Assembly: GCA_002049455.2 (NCBI GenBank)
Contig: KV919098.1
Coordinates: 17,157 to 81,156, forward strand
Reading direction: 5' to 3'
Length of the DNA stretch: 64,000 nt
Origin: Porphyra umbilicalis
Taxonomy: Eukaryota; Rhodophyta; Bangiophyceae; Bangiales; Bangiaceae
Below the pieces are notes generated by a model, which saw nothing but the letters and a program-made list of their open reading frames with translations, was not told where the DNA came from and did no database searches. Of this stretch, positions 62,056 to 64,000 are shown in pieces; position 1 is the first letter of the stretch; each line of letters opens with the position of its first letter. The position numbers and the translations under genes were made by a program.

Positions 62056-62360
62056 CGGGCGCGCTCGCCCGCCGGGCGCGCTCGCCCGCCGGGCGCGCTC
62101 GCCCGCCGGGCGCGCTCGCCCGCCGGGCGCGCTCGCCCGCCGGGCGCTCTCGCCCGCCGGGCGCTCTCGCCCGCCGGGCGCTCTCGCCCGCCGGGCGCTC
62201 TCGCCCGCCGGGCGCTCTCGCCCGCCGGGCGCTCTCGCCCGCCGGGCGCTCTCGCCCGCCGGGCGCTCTCGCCCGCCGGGCGCTCTCGCCCGCCGGGCGC
62301 TCTCGCCCGCCGGGCGCTCTCGCCCGCCGGGCGCTCTCGCCCGCCGGGCGCTCTCGCCCG
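62040..62360. repeat. 17-bp minisatellite, about 19 copies in two variant blocks
   Basis: About six copies of CGCGCTCGCCCGCCGGG are followed by about thirteen of CGCTCTCGCCCGCCGGG. The clean switch between variants indicates two homogenisation events. All frames are open on both strands, producing Ala/Arg/Pro/Gly artefacts. Confidence 0.9.
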
Positions 62361-64000
62361 CCCGCAGTGGCGCACGAGCGCACGCGCGGTGATCCGACGG
62401 GCACCAAAAAAAAGAACAGATAAAGAAAAAGGGCCTCGAGCGCCCTCTTGTCCGCCACGAGCTGTCCCAGGCCGTCTTGCCGCCCTCTCGACGCGGCCGA
62501 CGCGACAGCCGATTGCACGCGGGGGACGCCTCGGGCGCTTTCCAGAAAAACTGGCCGTTTTTGTACCGACACCGGCCCAGCCGCGAGGCGGTCGGCGCGC
62601 GGCCGCGCGGGGACCCCGCGCCGCCAACTGGGACGGTGGCGGCAGCCATTGCAATCGAGGCGCCCGCCGGCCGCATCGGTGGGGGATAGTGTTTGGTGCA
62701 ATCATGGCCTCCACGCGGCGCCCGCTGTCAGTGGCCCGTCCTCGAGTCGTCGGCGAGCTGCCACAGCTGTTGGGTTTACCGTCGGTGTTCGACTGACGTC
62801 GAGGCAGGCGAGGCGCGGCCGCAGCTCGATTGACGACGATCACGAGAAACCTGAATCGAGACCGAGATTGGCCCGCGTAGACATACTTGTGGTCGCCAGG
62901 GGCAGCATCGCGGCTCCCACTTTGGGTCTGCCGACCACTGTGAAGGTGTAAAGTGGGCGGAAATCGCCGCGGATCATCGACGCGGCGTGCGCTTCGACCT
63001 GTGCTGCAGATCTGCGGCTGCAGATGGCACTTTGCACCAGTCGTGCTCCGCCATCGACCGCGTAGCGAGCTGCTGTACGATCCAGTGGGCGCCAGCCAGT
63101 AGCCTGGATCTCAAAGGCGCTGACCAATTCAGCTGCGGACCATGGCCATGCCCGCCATTATGGCGGGCTAGACACTGTTTTTTCCGTCCTCGCGGACCTA
63201 CTGTGCTAGGACCTGCGTCCATGGTCCGGAAACGCGAACTCATGGAAACCAGGTTCCTGGTGCCATCCCTGCGAGGCTGGGACCCCCCCTCTCATGGCAT
63301 CAATCAACGAGGTCGTGAGCGCCAGATGGCCTCGAGAACGCTGGGTCTGCACGCTACGGCCCAACACGTGTGGGATATCTCGTTGAGGTTTTTCTACAGC
63401 ACAAGGTCAGGGTGGGCACGTTGGCGTGTAATGTCGCTAAGAATTTTGTCTCGAACGAAAGCCCGAACGACACTCACATTCGGGACAACCCCGAATGGGA
63501 GCCCCTGCCGGTCGCCTCCAGTTCGCGGCTGAGAGGCGAACGCGAGGGCACCCATGATGCTGGGGTCTGACCGATATAATCGTCCGACCGAGCCAGTCTC
63601 AATTGTTTCACTTCGATATCGCCTTTTTTTGACCAATAGGAAGCGCTGTGCCCTTGGGTTGGACTGCCAAAGAGCGTATCTAATGTCTATTCCCCTGATC
63701 TTGAGGATCAATTGATCCTACTTACGCGAAAAAAAATGAATCTTTCTTCCTTGCCGTGCACGTTTTGGTGCCCTCAGGTGCCCTTGAACAGTCCGACGGG
63801 TAAGACGGGAACGCTGCGTTCGCCTGTGTCGAAAAAAAACAGAACGGACGTCAGGAAGGTTCTTTTTTGAGGTGCCTCATATGAGGATCAATTGATCCTC
63901 TAAGCTGAGAAGCTCTGGTGTCCGTGACTCGCGTGACTGGGGCCGTGATCTTGGACCCGAATGCGTCTAAAGCGAGAGACGCTTTCGCTCAGCGGATTCT
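62361..64000. other. Right-end spacer, nothing coding recognised
   Basis: GC falls from 62,790 onward. Short frames only. A 16-base palindrome AGGATCAATTGATCCT occurs at 63704-63719 and again at 63884-63899. Several A8/T6 runs occur in between. No tRNA, terminal repeats or domain were found. Confidence 0.4.

Noticed and set aside
61721..62701. 326-codon minus-strand frame over the 17-bp minisatellite
   Set aside because: The array is open in every frame on both strands; flanking sequence shows no coding features.

Overview
The window looks like nuclear DNA of a GC-rich eukaryotic alga. Plausible coding exons are extremely GC3-rich and full of Ala, Gly, Pro and Arg runs. Genes have no intron or one short GT-AG intron, and every recognisable function is eukaryotic: a mitochondrial carrier, mitochondrial ribosomal protein S18, a PPPDE-PUL desumoylase-like protein, a plant-type DDB2 with a CCHC knuckle, and an AMPK-beta-like CBM48. 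A Bangiales red alga (Porphyra/Pyropia type) fits best. That is an inference from composition and gene style; no rRNA or organellar marker is present to prove it.

Layout. 0-3 kb: minus-strand gene with zinc-cluster modules like those of KDZ transposons, running off the left edge, with a minisatellite at its start. 4.9-8.2 kb: a Siva-type zinc-finger gene (+) and a secreted His/Arg/Val-repeat protein with two cysteine knots (-). 9.9-11.5 kb: SLC25 carrier, two exons. 13.3-15.3 kb: low-complexity gene (-). 16.2-17.06 kb: non-autonomous hAT-like element with an 8-bp target duplication. 18.5-22.8 kb: a doubtful small gene (+) and an unrecognised gene (-). 25.8-26.8 kb: secreted protein resembling a lytic polysaccharide monooxygenase, two exons (-). 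27.7-31.3 kb: PPPDE-PUL gene (+) converging on a CBM48 gene (-). 33-39.4 kb: nest of inverted-repeat elements, hairpins and a decayed repeat gene.

The most striking structure is 39,905-55,410. Two direct, about 98% identical 538/539-bp hAT-like elements flank 14.4 kb of DNA. The 8-bp sequence ATCAGTAT occurs immediately outside the left copy and immediately outside the right copy, and is absent from the inner flanks. This is the signature expected if the whole 15.5-kb block moved as one composite (macro)transposon. Its cargo includes mitochondrial S18, an FG-GAP/ASPIC secreted protein, a DDB2-like repair gene, a further inverted-repeat element with a spliced ORF, and two large strand-asymmetric C-rich and G-rich repeat blocks.

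55.7-61.7 kb: tandemly duplicated paralogous genes with a Tc1/mariner-type MITE between them. 61.7-64 kb: a small inverted repeat, a 37-bp-arm cruciform, a 17-bp minisatellite and AT-richer spacer.

Technical point: almost every long GC-rich gene changes frame once or more, and nearly all changes fall in C or G homopolymers of 6-22 bases (S18 is the exception). This suggests residual assembly indels rather than pseudogenes. The coordinates given for such genes span the whole gene, and the break positions are stated.
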